Source: Colocasia esculenta
Lineage: Eukaryota; Streptophyta; Magnoliopsida; Alismatales; Araceae
Assembly: GCA_014218235.1 (NCBI GenBank)
Contig: CM024766.1
Coordinates: forward strand, 21,301,346-21,365,345
Length of the DNA: 64,000 bases
Reading direction: 5' to 3'
The position numbers and the translations under genes were made by a program. The notes under the pieces are model-generated. The model searched no databases. It was not told the origin of the DNA and saw only the letters and a list, made by a program, of their open reading frames with translations. This document shows, piece after piece, positions 43,386 through 55,798 of the stretch; positions within the stretch are counted from its first letter, which is position 1, and every line of letters starts with the position of its first letter.

Positions 43386-43461
43386 ATAACTACACACAAG
43401 TAAGCATCAATTCTCACACAACCAAACACCTATGTAAGAGAGAAAATTCTGGTGCCTTACA

Positions 43462-44220
43462 TAGTGAGTCAAACTCTAGTGGAGAAGAAGAAGAAAAGGC
43501 TAACCTAGTCTTTATGGGCAACATTGATGATAAGGTAACCTATGATTCTTCTTCCACTTCATGTAATGATTTTGATTTTGATAATTTAGAAGAAGCCTTC
43601 AATAAATTATATGAAAAATATGGAGAAGTATGCAAACATTTAAAATCCATCAAGAAAATGTTTTCCTTATCTCGAAATAACCAACTTAAATCTAAAATTC
43701 GAAATGGAACAACTGGAAAAAAAAATCCAAGAATTAAAAAGAAGAAATGAGTTGTTATGTGAAGATGTAAAAACCAAAAATGACAAAATATTGAGTTTAG
43801 AAAACCAGGAAACAATAAGTATGTCAAAGGAAGAAATAGAAATGTTGACAAAGGATAACAAATACTTAACAGCTACTATCGAAAAAGTAACAAATGGAAG
43901 ATTTTCACTAATACTAAAAGGTGCAAGAAGATTAGGTAAGAAAAAATATGGAGTGGGATATCAACCCCCAGAAAATGAAGAAACAATCACATACCTTGAG
44001 AAATACCTCTACCAAAATTTGTAGCTGAGCAGACATATGCTCATAAAACTAAAAGAGAGAAAAGTAGTAAGACAAGCGAAACAATAACTAGATTCACTTT
44101 GTGCACTCACTGTAGCAAACTTGGTCATACTAAAAACAAATGTACAACCAAATATTTAAAATTGGTAGCAAAAGGTAAGTCTGCTGAAGCTAACCAATCA
44201 GAACCCAAAAGGACTTGGGT
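43462..44220 (+). pseudogene. C gag C-terminal part
   Basis: It continues C gag after A: SESNSSGEEEEKANLVFMGN, then a lysine/glutamate-rich coiled coil (FNKLYEKYGEVCKHLKS; EKKIQELKRRNELLCED) and a second knuckle, CTHCSKLGHTKNKC (CX2CX4HX4C, about 44101-44142). Frameshifts lie near 43700 and 44080. A stop at 44024 also interrupts it. Confidence 0.85.
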
Positions 44221-44634
44221 ACCTACATCTCATTGATTTATTTGCAGGAGAGCCTTAGCGCATCTAAGTGGTATTTGGATAGCGGGTGCTCAAGGCATAT
44301 GATAGGCAACAAGAAGCTATTCTCATCAATCAAGTCTGACGAAGGAATAGTGACATATGGAGACAATGGAAAATGGTCAGTAATTGGTTGTGGATCAGTT
44401 AGAAGTAAAGAGAAGACTCTCATAGAAGAAGTACTTAGTGTTGAAGGCCTGAAACACAATTTGATCAGCATAAGTCAGTTATCCAACAATGGTCATCAAG
44501 TGAGGTTCCAAGAATTCAAGTGTCTAATCAACAAGGATGGAATATCAATTTTCGAAGCTTACAGAGAAAGAAATCTTTATGTTTTACGATTGGAAGACCT
44601 AAAAGTTCAGGATGTATGCTTGATGGCAAGCTAA
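44221..44634 (+). pseudogene. C protease
   Basis: WYLDSGCSRHMIG with the catalytic Asp present (about 44265-44305), then HNLISISQLSNNGHQVRF. Open to a stop at 44634. Confidence 0.85.
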
Positions 44635-45536
44635 GAGCATAATGCAGAACTCTGGCACATGAGATTAGGTCATGCCAGTTTGGATGGAATCAGAAATCTT
44701 ATCAAGCATCACTTGGCAGATGGATTGCCGAAGATTAACTCAAGTTTTGATAAAGTTTGTGGACCATGTGCCAAGAGAAAACATGCCAAAGATTCCTTCC
44801 AATCAAAGACACCTATCACAATGTGAAAGCCTCTAGAACTACATCATATGGACTTATATGGACCTATGAGAACTACCAACTTAGGTGGCAAGAATTTTGG
44901 CTTTGTCATTGTTGATAATTTCTCAAGATATACATTGGTTTCCTTGTTAGAACACAAAATGACACTTTTGAAGCATTTGTAAAGTTCAGCAAATTAGTTT
45001 AGAGAGATAATAAATTCAGTATTATTAGTGTATGATCAGATCATGGAGGAGAATTTCAGAATGATGGGTTTGCAGAATTCTATAATGATCTAGGCATTGA
45101 ACAAAATTTCTTAGCACCAAGAACACCACAACACAATGGAGTACCTAAGAGGAAAAATAGAACATTATTCGATATGGCAAGAACTATGCTATCTGAATAC
45201 AACCTTCCAAAATATTTTTGGGCAGAAGCAATTAATAACACATACTACATAATCAATAGAGCCATGATAAGACCCATATTAAAGAAGACAACATATGAGC
45301 TATACAAGCAGAAGAAGCCTAAAATCAGTCATCTCAAAATATTTGGATGTCCATGCTACATCCACAACAATTTTAAGACAAACATTGGTAAGTTGGATCC
45401 AAAATCAGATGAAGGTATTTTTCTTAATTATACTTCTAAACCCAAAGGATATAAAGTTTTCAATAAAAAAAGTTTACTGATTGAACAAACCGTACATATT
45501 ATATTTGATGAATCTAACATTTTCTTGAGAAAGTAA
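44635..45536 (+). pseudogene. C GAG-pre-integrase and integrase, catalytic Glu replaced by Lys
   Basis: Zinc finger LWHMRLGHASLDGI ... CGPCAKRKHA; catalytic D in HHMDLYGPMRTT and in DHGGEFQNDGF. The third catalytic block reads NGVPKRKNRT where copia integrases have NGVVERKNR, so the Glu is lost. Stops occur at 44634, about 44825 and 44980. The segment from 45174 to 45536 is open (MARTMLSEYNLPKYFWAEAI, FGCPCYIHNN). Confidence 0.88.
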
Positions 45537-47305
45537 ATTATTAGTGATGATGAAGGTACAAAGGACTTATCCAAGAAAATGCAAGATGTATCAATCAAGG
45601 ATATTGAAAATCCACTCCTGGAAGAGCTACAATAGGAAGAACAAATCCATGAGGACCTTCCTAGGGAATGGAGATAGAAGAAGGATCATCCAAAATAAAA
45701 TATCATTGGAGATCTAAATGTAGGGGTAAAAACAAGAGGCAATATTATTCTTTGTGATTATTTAGTTTTTGTTTCTCAATTTCAACCCAGGACAGTCAAT
45801 GAAGCTTTGATTGATGAATCTGGGATTTTAGCCATGCAAGATGAATTAAATTTGTTCAAGAGAAATCAAGTCTAGTCCCTTGTTCCTAGGCCATCAGATC
45901 ATCCTGTGATTGGCACAAAGTGGATGTTCAAGAACATGTTGGATGAAGCTAGTGTCATTAATAGAAATAAGGCTAGATTGGTAGCTCAAGGCTATTCCCA
46001 AGAGAAAGGCATAGACTTTAATCAAACCTATGCACTAGTAGCTAGACTCAAGGCTATTCAAATTTTACTAGCATATGCATTTGCATTAGATTTAAAACTT
46101 TTTCAAATGGATATAAAATCAGAATTTTTGAATGGTTTTATAAAAGAGGAGATCTATGTAGAACAACCTCTTGGTTTCGATGATATGAATTATTTGAAAC
46201 ATGTTTTTAAACAACATTAAGCATTATATGGTCTGAAACATACACCTAGAGCTTGGTATGAAAGACTTAGTATATTTCTCTTAAATCATGACTTTATGAG
46301 AGGAAAAGTAGACAATACTCTTTCTATTAGATCTTATACAAAATACATCTTAATTGAGCAAATTTATGTTGATGACATTATCTTTAGATCAACTGATGAA
46401 TCTCTGTGCAGGTATTTTGAAAAGTTGATGCAGGGAGAATTCGAGATGAGTATGATGGGGGAGCTTAACTACTTTCTTGGACTACAAATCATACAAGGCA
46501 AAGAAGGAACTAACATTAGTCAAATCAAATACACCAAGGAATTATTAAAGAAAATTGGATTTGACAATGCAAAACCTTTATCCACCCCAATGAGCACATC
46601 AACAAGACTAGATAGTGATCAAGAAGGTAAGAAGGTGGACCAAAAACTTTATAGAGTTATGATTGGTTCACTACTTTACATGACTGCTAGCAGACCTGAT
46701 ATCTTATTTAGTGTATGCATGTATGCTAGATATCAATCTAATCCCAAGAAATCTCACTTGGTTTTAGTAAAATGAATTTTCAGATATTTAGCTCATACTC
46801 ATAACCTAGTTCTATGGTATCCTAAAACCTATAAGATCAGTTTAATTGGATACTCAAATGCTGATTATGTTGGATGTAAGGTGAATAAAAAAGTACCAGT
46901 GGTTGTTGTCAATTCCTTGCAGGGTGTTTGATTTCATGGTCTTCAAAGAAACAAAACTCAGTAGCCTTGTCTATGGCTGAAGCTGAATATGTTGCTGCTG
47001 GGAACTAATGCACTCAACTTCTTTGGATCAAGTAGCAACTTGAAGATTATGGACTGCACATAAAGACCGTTCCACTACTATGTGACAACACTAGTACCAT
47101 TAATCTCATCAAAAATCTTGTGCAACACTCGAGGATCAAACATATTGAGGTTAGGTATCATTTCATTAGAGATCATGTAGCAAATGGTAATACTAATATT
47201 TGTTTTATTGATACTTTAAATCAATTCGCAAACATCATTACAAAGGCCTTACCTAAAGAGAGATTTACATCTCTCAGACGGGAATTAGGCATGTGCAATT
47301 TGTAA
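45537..47305 (+). pseudogene. C reverse transcriptase and RNase H
   Basis: GTKWMFKNMLDEASVINRNK, ARLVAQGYSQEKGIDF and FQMDIKSEFLNGFIKEE; a stop at 46218; then LYGLKHTPRAWYERLS and the catalytic QIYVDDIIF (about 46357-46383). RNase H: LTASRPDILFSVCMYARYQ-like block, GYSNADYVGCK, then a frameshift near 46900, and LCDNTSTINLIKN to the end RRELGMCNL at 47305. Several stops lie in 45537-45900 and 46773-47110. Confidence 0.9.
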
Positions 47306-47734
47306 AAGATCTATCTGCATATAATTGAAATACATAAATTTATTTTAGAGTAAAAAATTGTACCTTTCCATTATAAAAAAAGAAACAAAAATTAATTTTA
47401 TTCTCTTCTATATATTAGTCGCTTTGCTTCTATTAGCATTTTTTTCGTAAATGATACACCCTATTTTTGTTATCTTATGTCATTAATGCTCCACAACTTT
47501 CAAACACTTTTCCTACTTTACCTTTTCTATTTAATCAATGAGCAAAAATTCATTCCCTATGGATTCTATCTCTTCTCATGCCCTTTTGACTCCACACTCT
47601 GCGAAACCCTCCTTTGATTCCACACAGCCTCCCCCCTTCTCTAAGAAATCTTTGATCATTCCCGCTTAAATTTTTTAAGGGGTTTTTCTCTCCTCTCTCT
47701 TGTGAACACATAGAATTCATCATTCTTGATTTCC
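47306..47734. other. C spacer between pol and ORF3
   Basis: AT-rich, T/C-rich toward the end; no ORF with family features. Unlike D, no CTGTCGACAG palindromes are seen here. Confidence 0.6.
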
Positions 47735-48112
47735 ATGGCTGCATCAAGAAATTCTAGCAGTTTGAGTGGCCACAACGCAGAGTTTCTCATGGCAGAGCAA
47801 CTTCAGAGGTACCAGTCCATCAAGATCAAGATTTGTGGCAACAAGGCTATTGATTTGGAAGATTTGGAGAAGCGTTGAATGGTCATTATTGTTGAAGCCC
47901 TTTAAAGGATGTAGTGGACAAGATTGTGTACAGTTTCTGAACCCAGCTACCCTCATTTGTTGAAGGCATTCTACACCTGCCTTCAATCTAAAGACGAAGG
48001 AACACTAGTATCATTCGTCAAGGGTAAGCACATTTGAAAAACCTTTGATCTTTTGATAGAGCTATTTGATTGCTCCAAGGAAAGTCACAGTTTGGTCAAC
48101 TCAGTAGATATT
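47735..48112 (+). pseudogene. C ORF3 N-terminal fragment (Transposase_32-like)
   Basis: ATG at 47735 (MAASRNSSSLSGHNAEF). The frame has stops near 47878, 47905 and 48037. HLLKAFYTCLQSKDEGTLVS followed by VKGKHI matches the EFYNNL...VKG pattern of D ORF3. It is cut at 48113 by element F; the rest is outside the window. Confidence 0.65.
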
Positions 48113-49909
48113 TGACACACCCCGATATTTAGCAGCGGAATAAATACCGGGATGTGAAAACGATAGAAATAGACGTATCACAGTTGAGTAGTGTAGGGTC
48201 AGAGTTAAACATACAACACATTTGAGACCACAATATTGTCATCAAAAGTACTCTTTATTCCATCTTAATCCACTAGTTACAACCTTACATAATAAGAACC
48301 AACTAAAGGGTCCATTATTCAAATATAAACTTCATGAAAATGTATCACTATTACATAAACTACTCAGACATCTATTCCTAATACTTCATCTCCTCATATG
48401 AAGGGTGCTCATCACTCTTGCCCTACCGCATCTTAGTCCACTGGATCCTCATCACTACCTGAAAAAGGACAGGATGATAGGGTGAGTGAACTAGCTCAGT
48501 AGGATTTACATCTCAATGTGTGGGCACTAATATACATAATTAACATTTTATACGGATAGGATATGAACATGAACATGATGGCGATGCATGCAGTTCTAAC
48601 AAGTCAAATAGCTAAATAGAACGAATATTATATCAAATCAAATATTGAATTTCATATGCAATGGACAAATAATTACAAAATAGAATCATATCAAAAGGAA
48701 TTGGCCATATTCACATAGATATCACATTTCACGTGATATCAAATGAAGGCACATTGACACAAATCTTGCACACAAATCAGTGCCATGCTAAGCACCACAA
48801 GTCCATACTCCTGTGGTTATAAGTACGTTGGGGCGCTCCTCCCCAGGACCAGACATGACCCCTATTTCACAGGCATTAGTCAAATGGACCGAAGTCTCAC
48901 GTTGTGCCGATCAAACATATACATATTATGGCCACGGAATTTCAATAACAAGCTTATCGTAATAAGGGCATAATCATTCATAGAGTCAAGGTAAGACAAT
49001 AGCTCAAGAGATCAATTGGACAGCATAACGACATACCTTACGTTTCATAATTCATTATTGTCTTAATCAAGATGATGATTAATGACAGATCATACACGGT
49101 ACAAGTGCTCTCTATCTCTAGTGTACTTCATGGTACAACCAGCTTGGTTTCTATGAGGGAATCCATAGAGTACGAAGACTTACGGAGCTCTTAAGGAAAA
49201 GATCACTAGTCTGCCAATACAGAATGACTGGCAGAGAGCTCCAAGTTCCCCAAGAAGGGTGTGCCTAATCGTGCAAATGCGTAAGTGATGTGCCACAGAT
49301 CTTTCCTAAACATGTATGCAATTGAAGAATGAATAATGGAACATCGGAAAGCACATAAATAAAGAAAAATCCACATGCAAATCATGATAGAAAACTTAAC
49401 TAAACAATTCCATTCTAATCATGTGTTCATCACATATTCATATCACATACTTATTATGACAATTTCGTATCAAGCTAGATCACAAGAAAATAATCAAATG
49501 AACATAAGATCAATCACATGATACACATTAGAATCATATTCATGTCATTACCATTTTCAAGTGGGTTGATTACTTTTAGGCCAATGCACAGTAAGTGACA
49601 TGCTTACAAACTAAGGGATTAAATATGCTGACTGACTAGCCAAAAAGTAAAGTCTCCGGTCGATCTTTGAATCACGTCCTACACAGTAGACGCTTTTCAT
49701 AACACGTTGTACAGTCAAACAGGGCCAACATTGAAGAATGTAAATCACGTCTACCTAAGTGGTCACCTTTTACCTTGAATAACGATGGGATACCTCGTCG
49801 TGTTCATGAAAAGCATTAAAATATGAATATAAAAATTGGAAAAAATGTTTGAGCGGGAAAACATGTCGAATCGAGTCAGGGGTTCCCGTCACGAATCAGA
49901 CACCCGCAG

Positions 49910-50060
49910 AAATCCGTGCGGCACAAAGTTCCACACGAATCGTTGACTGGTCGGACGACGATTTACGTCGGGCTTCACGGTCGTTGTTTACCGAATCACG
50001 CCAGCAAAGGCCGACGTGATACTAGGCGCTGAAATAGTGTCGCCTGGTCCAATCGCGATT
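49910..50060. repeat. CG-rich inverted-repeat cluster in the F LTR
   Basis: Short inverted repeats such as CGACG-atttA-CGTCG and AGGCG ... CGCCT occur in a stretch much richer in CG than the surrounding LTR. Comparable to the cluster in the related solo LTR. Confidence 0.5.
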
Positions 50061-50158
50061 CTAACTTCAAATCGAAAACGCATGAACATGCAACGATTCT
50101 CTTACAATGCTTATATCTCTCTATCTACTGACATTTAGACAAAACCTTCAACATGAAA

Positions 50159-50172
50159 CATGACGAGGACAA
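50159..50172. repeat. LINE target-site duplication, left copy
   Basis: catgacgaggacaa, identical to 59634-59647. Confidence 0.95.
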
Positions 50173-50275
50173 TTGTGATGACAACTCTCTAATTTTTTTC
50201 TCTCTCTAGAATTCTAGAGAGAGAAGCTCTGGTCCGCCTAGGGATTTCTGGTGGCGCCGCCGGCCTTCGGCCGCG

Positions 50276-51381
50276 ATGGCCGTCGCGGGGGGGCCGCCCG
50301 CCCCGTCTGCGCCCGGCTTCTCGTCGGAGGATCAGCGCCCTGATGGTTTGGTGGGGGGTCCTGCCCCGGCCATGACGTTGGGTTCTCTTGCTCCTGCTGC
50401 CGCGCCTGCTCATGCTGGAGGCTTGTCCTTTGCACGGGTGGTAGCTGCTTCGCTGGTTCTACCTGATGTTCCTACCTCTGTTCATGAGCCGGCCTTCACG
50501 GACAAGGGAGAGCCGGCAGTGTTCTTCTCGCGTGAAGAGATGGAAGCATCGCTTGTCCCTTTTAAGTTTTCGGTTGTGGCCAAGACCGCGTATGGACATC
50601 CTCCTATTCCAGAGATTCGATCGCACCTAATATCTAGATGCGGCATTAAAGATTCCTTTCTCATCAGTGTGCTGGAAAATTGGCACTTGCTTCTTCGCTT
50701 CAAAAGTCAGGATGATTATCTTCGGGTGCTTCTTCGGGAATCTTTACATGTTCAAGGCAAGCTATTTAGATTTTCAAATGGTATCCTCTCTTTAAATTGT
50801 CTGAAGAACCTTCAATTATCCCGGTGTCGATCGATTTCCCTGCCTTGCCAGTTAATTTATTCCAGAAGAATTTGCTATCTTCTATTGCGGCTAACGTAGG
50901 CCCGGTGCTTCAAATTGCCCATGCAACGGAGCTTCTTATTAATACCAAGGCGGCAAGGGTTTGTGTTGAACTGGATCTCCTCAAACCTCGTCCCGAGCGT
51001 ATCTGGATCGGGATGGGGGATCTTGGTGGTTTCTGGCAAGAGGTCTCTTATTTAAATCTTCTGGAATATTGTTGTGTTTGTCGGCGGCTAGGGCATGTCA
51101 GGCAGAAGTGCCGCTCAGTGAAAGACCAGGCTCCTGTCGCTCGGGTTCCTCCAGTCACTAAGGCGGCTCCACTTCCCACCAAGGTCTGGGTTCCCGTGGC
51201 GGCCGATGTTTATAAGAACGTGCATGACGTTCCCATGCACGACGTACATATTTTTGCCCATGAGGGGAGCACGTCCACAGCTGTGCATGGGGAGTGTGTG
51301 GGGGAGGTTCGTATCACTCCTGGCTGTGGAGAGTTGAACGCTTCGCCTGATCGACAGAGGGAGGATGTTTTTGTTCCTTAG
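50276..51381 (+). pseudogene. LINE ORF1 (DUF4283-like, zf-CCHC_4)
   Basis: ATG at 50276 after a short leader. Alanine/proline-rich N-terminus, then SFARVVAASLVLPDVP, then a DUF4283-type fold (FKFSVVAKTAYGHPPIPEIR ... LLLRFKSQDDYLRVLLRESL). A one-base loss in a T run near 50773 shifts the frame. The second half reads IPVSIDFPALPVNLF and ends in the zinc knuckle CCVCRRLGHVRQKC (about 51070-51111). This protein binds the LINE RNA. The TAG at 51379 is in the same frame as ORF2, and the frame runs open from there to the ORF2 start. Confidence 0.88.
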
Positions 51382-54300
51382 GGTGAGGGCTCTCATCAGG
51401 ATGTTCATGGGTGTAATTCATGGGCGGTTCTTCTTCAAGGGAGTGCTTTGGAGCTGGGGAGTCCTTCTTTAGCCTTGCATGGCAATCCGCTTGATGGTAG
51501 TGAAGATGATGGTCTGGCGGCTCGGGTTGCTTCTGGAAGCGGTGTGGTGGGTGATGCTGGGACTTCGGTTGGAACGGGTATTCATGTTTATCAAGATTGT
51601 TATGATGGATTGGTTCAGAGACATGAACGTGGAGTTGAATGTGGTCTTGACATGATCTCCCTTGCGGCTATGGATAACAGCCTCATGCCTCTCAACTCGG
51701 TGGTCTTGGTGGATAGACCTCGCAGAGATCCAGTGATAACCAGAGCTCGGGCTCGATCGGAGGATATGAATAAGGCCTTATTTTGGAATATTAGAGGCAT
51801 TGGGAATGTTGCCTCAAGAAGGAGTCTTAAAAACTTGGTCTCTCATCTTCAGCCATCTCTGGTTGCGGTTTTTGAACCTAAACAGTCTATTGATAAGGCT
51901 GTCAGAATTACGACATCTATTAAGCTTGATAATATTGAGGGAAATATGGATAATGAATCCAAGATCTGGGTGTTTTGGGAGTCTTCTCTATCGTTTGATG
52001 TGGTGGAAAAATCTGATCAATATGTTACTCTGGGTTTGCGCTCCCCCTCAGCTTATTCTTTTTATATTACCTGCGTTTATGCATCTTGTGACAGTAGTAG
52101 AAGGCGCCTTCTCTTTGAAGACTTGCTGCACTTTGGTGACTCTGTAGATTCCCCATGGTTGATTGGAGGGGACTTCAACTGTATTGCTCACCCGACGGAG
52201 AAGCTGGGAGGCTTATTTGGTAACAATTCTGGCGTGATTGATTTTAATGCTTTTGTTTCTGCTTCTAGTGTTTTTGATGCTGGTTATATGGGGTCTTCTT
52301 TTACCTAGAATAATAATCGTACTGGCATTGGAAATATCCGAGCTCGGTTGGACCGGGTTTTAATTAATGACAAACTGCAAGATAGGCCGAACCTTGTGGT
52401 AAAACATTTGGAGAGGGGCCCGTCCGACCATTGTCCACTGGAAATTTCCTCAGTGATCTCTCCCCTTGTCCGAGCCGTTTTATCTTTCAGAATATGTGGA
52501 CTACTCATCAATCCCTTCTTGAGGAGGTGGACAAGGTGTGGAATGGTACAAATGTGATGGATGTTAACCCGATGATTTGTCTTCAGGTGAAGCTTAAGGA
52601 AGTTAAGCAACACCTTAAGATCTGGAATAAAGAGGTTTTTGGCAATGTTACCCAGATGGTTACTTTGGTGGCTGAGGAGGTGGAGCGAATGCAACAAGCT
52701 TTTGATGGTTCTCCTACTGAAGGCAATAGATCGGCTCTGTCTGCTGCTAATGCATTGCTTTTCCAGGCCTTGAACAGGGAGGAAATCTTTTGGAAACAAA
52801 AGGCTAAAGTTGATTGGTTATCTAATGGTGACAGGAATACCGCTTTTTATCATGCTACTGTCAAATCCAATAGAAGAAAAAGTTTTATCCATAGACTTAA
52901 ACTTGTGCCATCTGATGATTGGTGTATGGAGCAGGATGTTCTTAAATCGGAAGCGGTCAAATTTTTCCAGCAGCTTCTTACCTCGAAGCCTCATGAGGTG
53001 GATATGGATCTTCTCTCTAACATCCCTTCCATTGTTTCTTCTGAGCAGAATTCTGAACTTTGTTCTATTCCGTCGCCCGAGGAGATTAAAAGCACTGTCT
53101 TTGCTATGAATGGCACAGTGCCCCGGGGCATGATGGGTTCTCTAGTTTATTTTTTACCCAGTGCTGGGATATTGTTGGGGTGGATGTTATTGCTGCGGTT
53201 CAGGGGTTTTTTGCTGGTTTTGGTCTCCCCAGAGGTCTTTCCTCTTCCTTTATTACGTTGATTCCGAAGGTGGAGATTCCCAGAACCTTTAGTGATTTCA
53301 GACCAATCACCCTTTGTAATTTTGTGTACAAAATTATCTCCAGGATTCTTTGTGGCTGCCTTACCCCTATTTTACCTCAGCTCATCTCGGATAACCAAAG
53401 TGCCTTTGTCAAGGGGCGTTTTATTTTGGATAATGTCTCTCTCTCTCACCACATCTTAAGAGATATTCACCGTAAAGTTCGGGGTCATAATATCATGTTC
53501 AAGCTTGACATGGCCAAAGCTTATGACCGTATGGAATGGGACTTCATTCTCCAGGTTATGAAGAAGTTTGGTTTCTCCTCGAGGTTCACCTCTCTTGTTG
53601 GTATGCTGTTGGCGAACTGCTGGTCCTCAGTTATTTTCAATGGCTCAATTGGTGGGTTCTTAAAATCTTCCTGTGGCATTCGGCAGGGTGATCCTTTGGC
53701 TCCGATCCTCTTCATCATTGCTTCTGAAGTGCTTATCCGTGGGCTTTCAGATCTGTTCTCCAGTGGCCGAATCAAGCATTTTAGCGGTCCTCGGGGTGGT
53801 TTGCAGGTGTCTCATCTTTTATATGCAGATGATACCCTTATTTTTATGAATGCTGGCATCAATGGGGTGAGGATTTTGTTGAAGTTTCTTCAGACTTATG
53901 AAAGCAGCTCAGGTCAATAGGTGAATGCTAGTATAAGCGGTTTTCACATTTCGGACAAAGTGTCGCTGGTGTTGGTTTCTCGCATTTTTGATTTGACAGG
54001 ATATAGACATCAGACGGGGTCTATGAAGTATCTGGGAATCCCTTTGAAGGCTGGAAGATTAAAGGTGCAAGATTTTAAATTTCTTGTGGATAATGTTACC
54101 CGTAAGCTGGCCGGTTGGAGGGCTAACGTCCTTTCCCAAGCGGGTCGTGTGGTGCTGATCTGTTCAGTTCTCTTGAGCCTCCCGGTGTACTTGGCTAGCT
54201 CGCTCTCGATTCCGAAGTCAATATGTAACCAGGTCAATCGAATTTGTGCTAATTTTTTCTGGCAGGGGTTGGATGGCCAGCATCGTCATCACTGGGTGGC

Positions 54301-55793
54301 CTGGTCAGCTCTTCAGAGACCCCTTGTGGAGGGCGGCCTAAAGTTCATAAATTTTGATTTCCTTCAGGTTGCGTTGGCAGCTAAGCAGATCTGGAATATT
54401 TTGCATGGTGATTCTCTATGGTCGAGGTATGCCAAGCAACGTTTTCTCAAAAAGTCGCATTTCAGCGATATCTCAGTGCCATTTCCGCTAGGCATTTCAA
54501 AGCTGATTTTTGCTGAAGCTAAGGAAGTTGTTTTGGCTAATATTCGCTGGCTTGGAGGAGATGGGTCTTCTGTGAACTTTTACAAAGACACATGGATTGG
54601 TCCTTCACCTCTAATGCAGGTGCTTCGGGGTAATCCTTCACTGGCCCAGGAGTCCCGCAATATTATGGTTAATGAGATGGTGCTTGATACTAATAACCCG
54701 GTCTGGACTTTTTTTAATGTTTCCCCAAGCTATGTTCATAGCTTGCTGTCTACTAGCCAGGATAAATTCATTTGGGCGGCCAATCCCCATGGTAACTTCA
54801 CTGTTAAATCAGCTTATGACCTTGCTTTTTCCCATGGTGTCTCTCGTGGTGCGTGGGCTAAACTCTGGCACCACGCGATTCCGCCTCGTGCTGCCATGTT
54901 TGCTTGGCGTCTTCTTCACCGAGCTGTCCCGGTGGATTCCAGAATTGTTGAGTGTGGTGTGCCGCTGGTTTCCATGTGTTCCTGTTGCAAAGCTCATGCC
55001 CAGGAAAGCTTGGATCATTTATTCATCTTCAGTGATAATGCTAAGGAGTTATGGTCCTGGATTGCTCCTCTATTGAGCAACCATATCAACTGGAGCACTC
55101 ATGTCACAACCAGGTTTTGGAGTGTTCTTTCTTCTACCAGAATTAATTCCACTCTGTTGTTTGCTGGTATGGCTACCTGTATTATCATGCTGTGGGAGGT
55201 TTGGAAGGCCAGATGTTCTGCTCGGATGGAGGGAATTATTCGCCCCCTGGAGGTTCTCAAGCGTTCGATTATTTTTGGCGTGCGCCATATCCTTGAGACT
55301 GTTCAATTTAAAGGAGCGATCTCTTATCAGCACTCTTCTATTCTTCACTCTTTTGACTTTCAGGTGTAGGCCAGAATTAAGCTTCCTGTTCTGGTCAAGT
55401 GGACGCCTCCGCAGGTTGCTTTTTGCCTTAATGTTGATGGTGCTTCTAAAGGGAACCCGGGCTACTGTGGTGGGGGAGGTTGCATTAGAGACAGTCATGG
55501 TAACTTCATCTGTGGCTTTGCCTTCTTTTATGGTTCTGGGAGCAGCATTCTGGCGAAGGCAAGGGCACTCCATGATGGGCTTCAACTAGCTATTGACCGT
55601 CAACTTCAGATTTCGGTGGTCTTTTCTGATTCTGCTACTCTTTTGCGTGCTATTGCTGCTGGGTGTGTTCCCCACTGGGCAGTGTTTCCATGGTGGCGTG
55701 GGATAGTTGATATGCTCCAAATATTAAAGCCGCAGCTTGTGCACACTTTTCGGGAGGGTAACCAGGTGGCCGATTCTTTAGCTAATTTCGCCT

Positions 55794-55798
55794 GTAGT
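55794..55798. repeat. Solo-LTR target-site copy, left (gtagt)
   Basis: gtagt here, gtagc at 59336-59340: a 5-bp duplication with one mismatch. Confidence 0.75.

Larger units (their letters stand above)
21547..43461 (-). mobile_element. Element A: Tekay/Del-type Ty3/gypsy retrotransposon inserted in C, split by B
   Basis: Minus strand: 5' LTR (43461-40375), PBS, gag, protease and RT (to 37705), then element B, then the rest of RT, RNase H, integrase and chromodomain (26910-24680), PPT and 3' LTR (24634-21547). Target copies are cagtg and tagtg (one mismatch). The LTRs are about 3.09 kb each and differ by roughly 4-5% in the stretch I aligned by eye. Without B it is about 11.1 kb. The coding region has many in-frame stops, most of them readable as C-to-T changes. 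Confidence 0.92.
40375..43461 (-). mobile_element. A 5' LTR
   Basis: 3087 bp, same termini as 21547-24634. Contains the inverted-repeat array (42461-42552), the TATA box (42970-42976) and a (TA)n microsatellite longer than in the 3' LTR. No gene. Confidence 0.92.
21319..48112 (+). mobile_element. Element C: plus-strand Sirevirus, the oldest host, in two visible pieces
   Basis: Visible pieces are 21319-21546 and 43462-48112. Removing A and one copy of its target site joins gag in frame (…DSG then SESNSSGEEEE…). After gag come protease, integrase, RT, RNase H and an ORF3 start, in copia order on the plus strand. Both ends of C lie outside the window. It holds A', A and F as direct insertions and is heavily mutated. 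Confidence 0.88.

Noticed and set aside
47735..48112. A host gene starting MAASRNSSSLSGHNAEF
   Set aside because: Position after RNase H of C, similarity in pattern to D ORF3, several stops and truncation by F point to Sirevirus ORF3.
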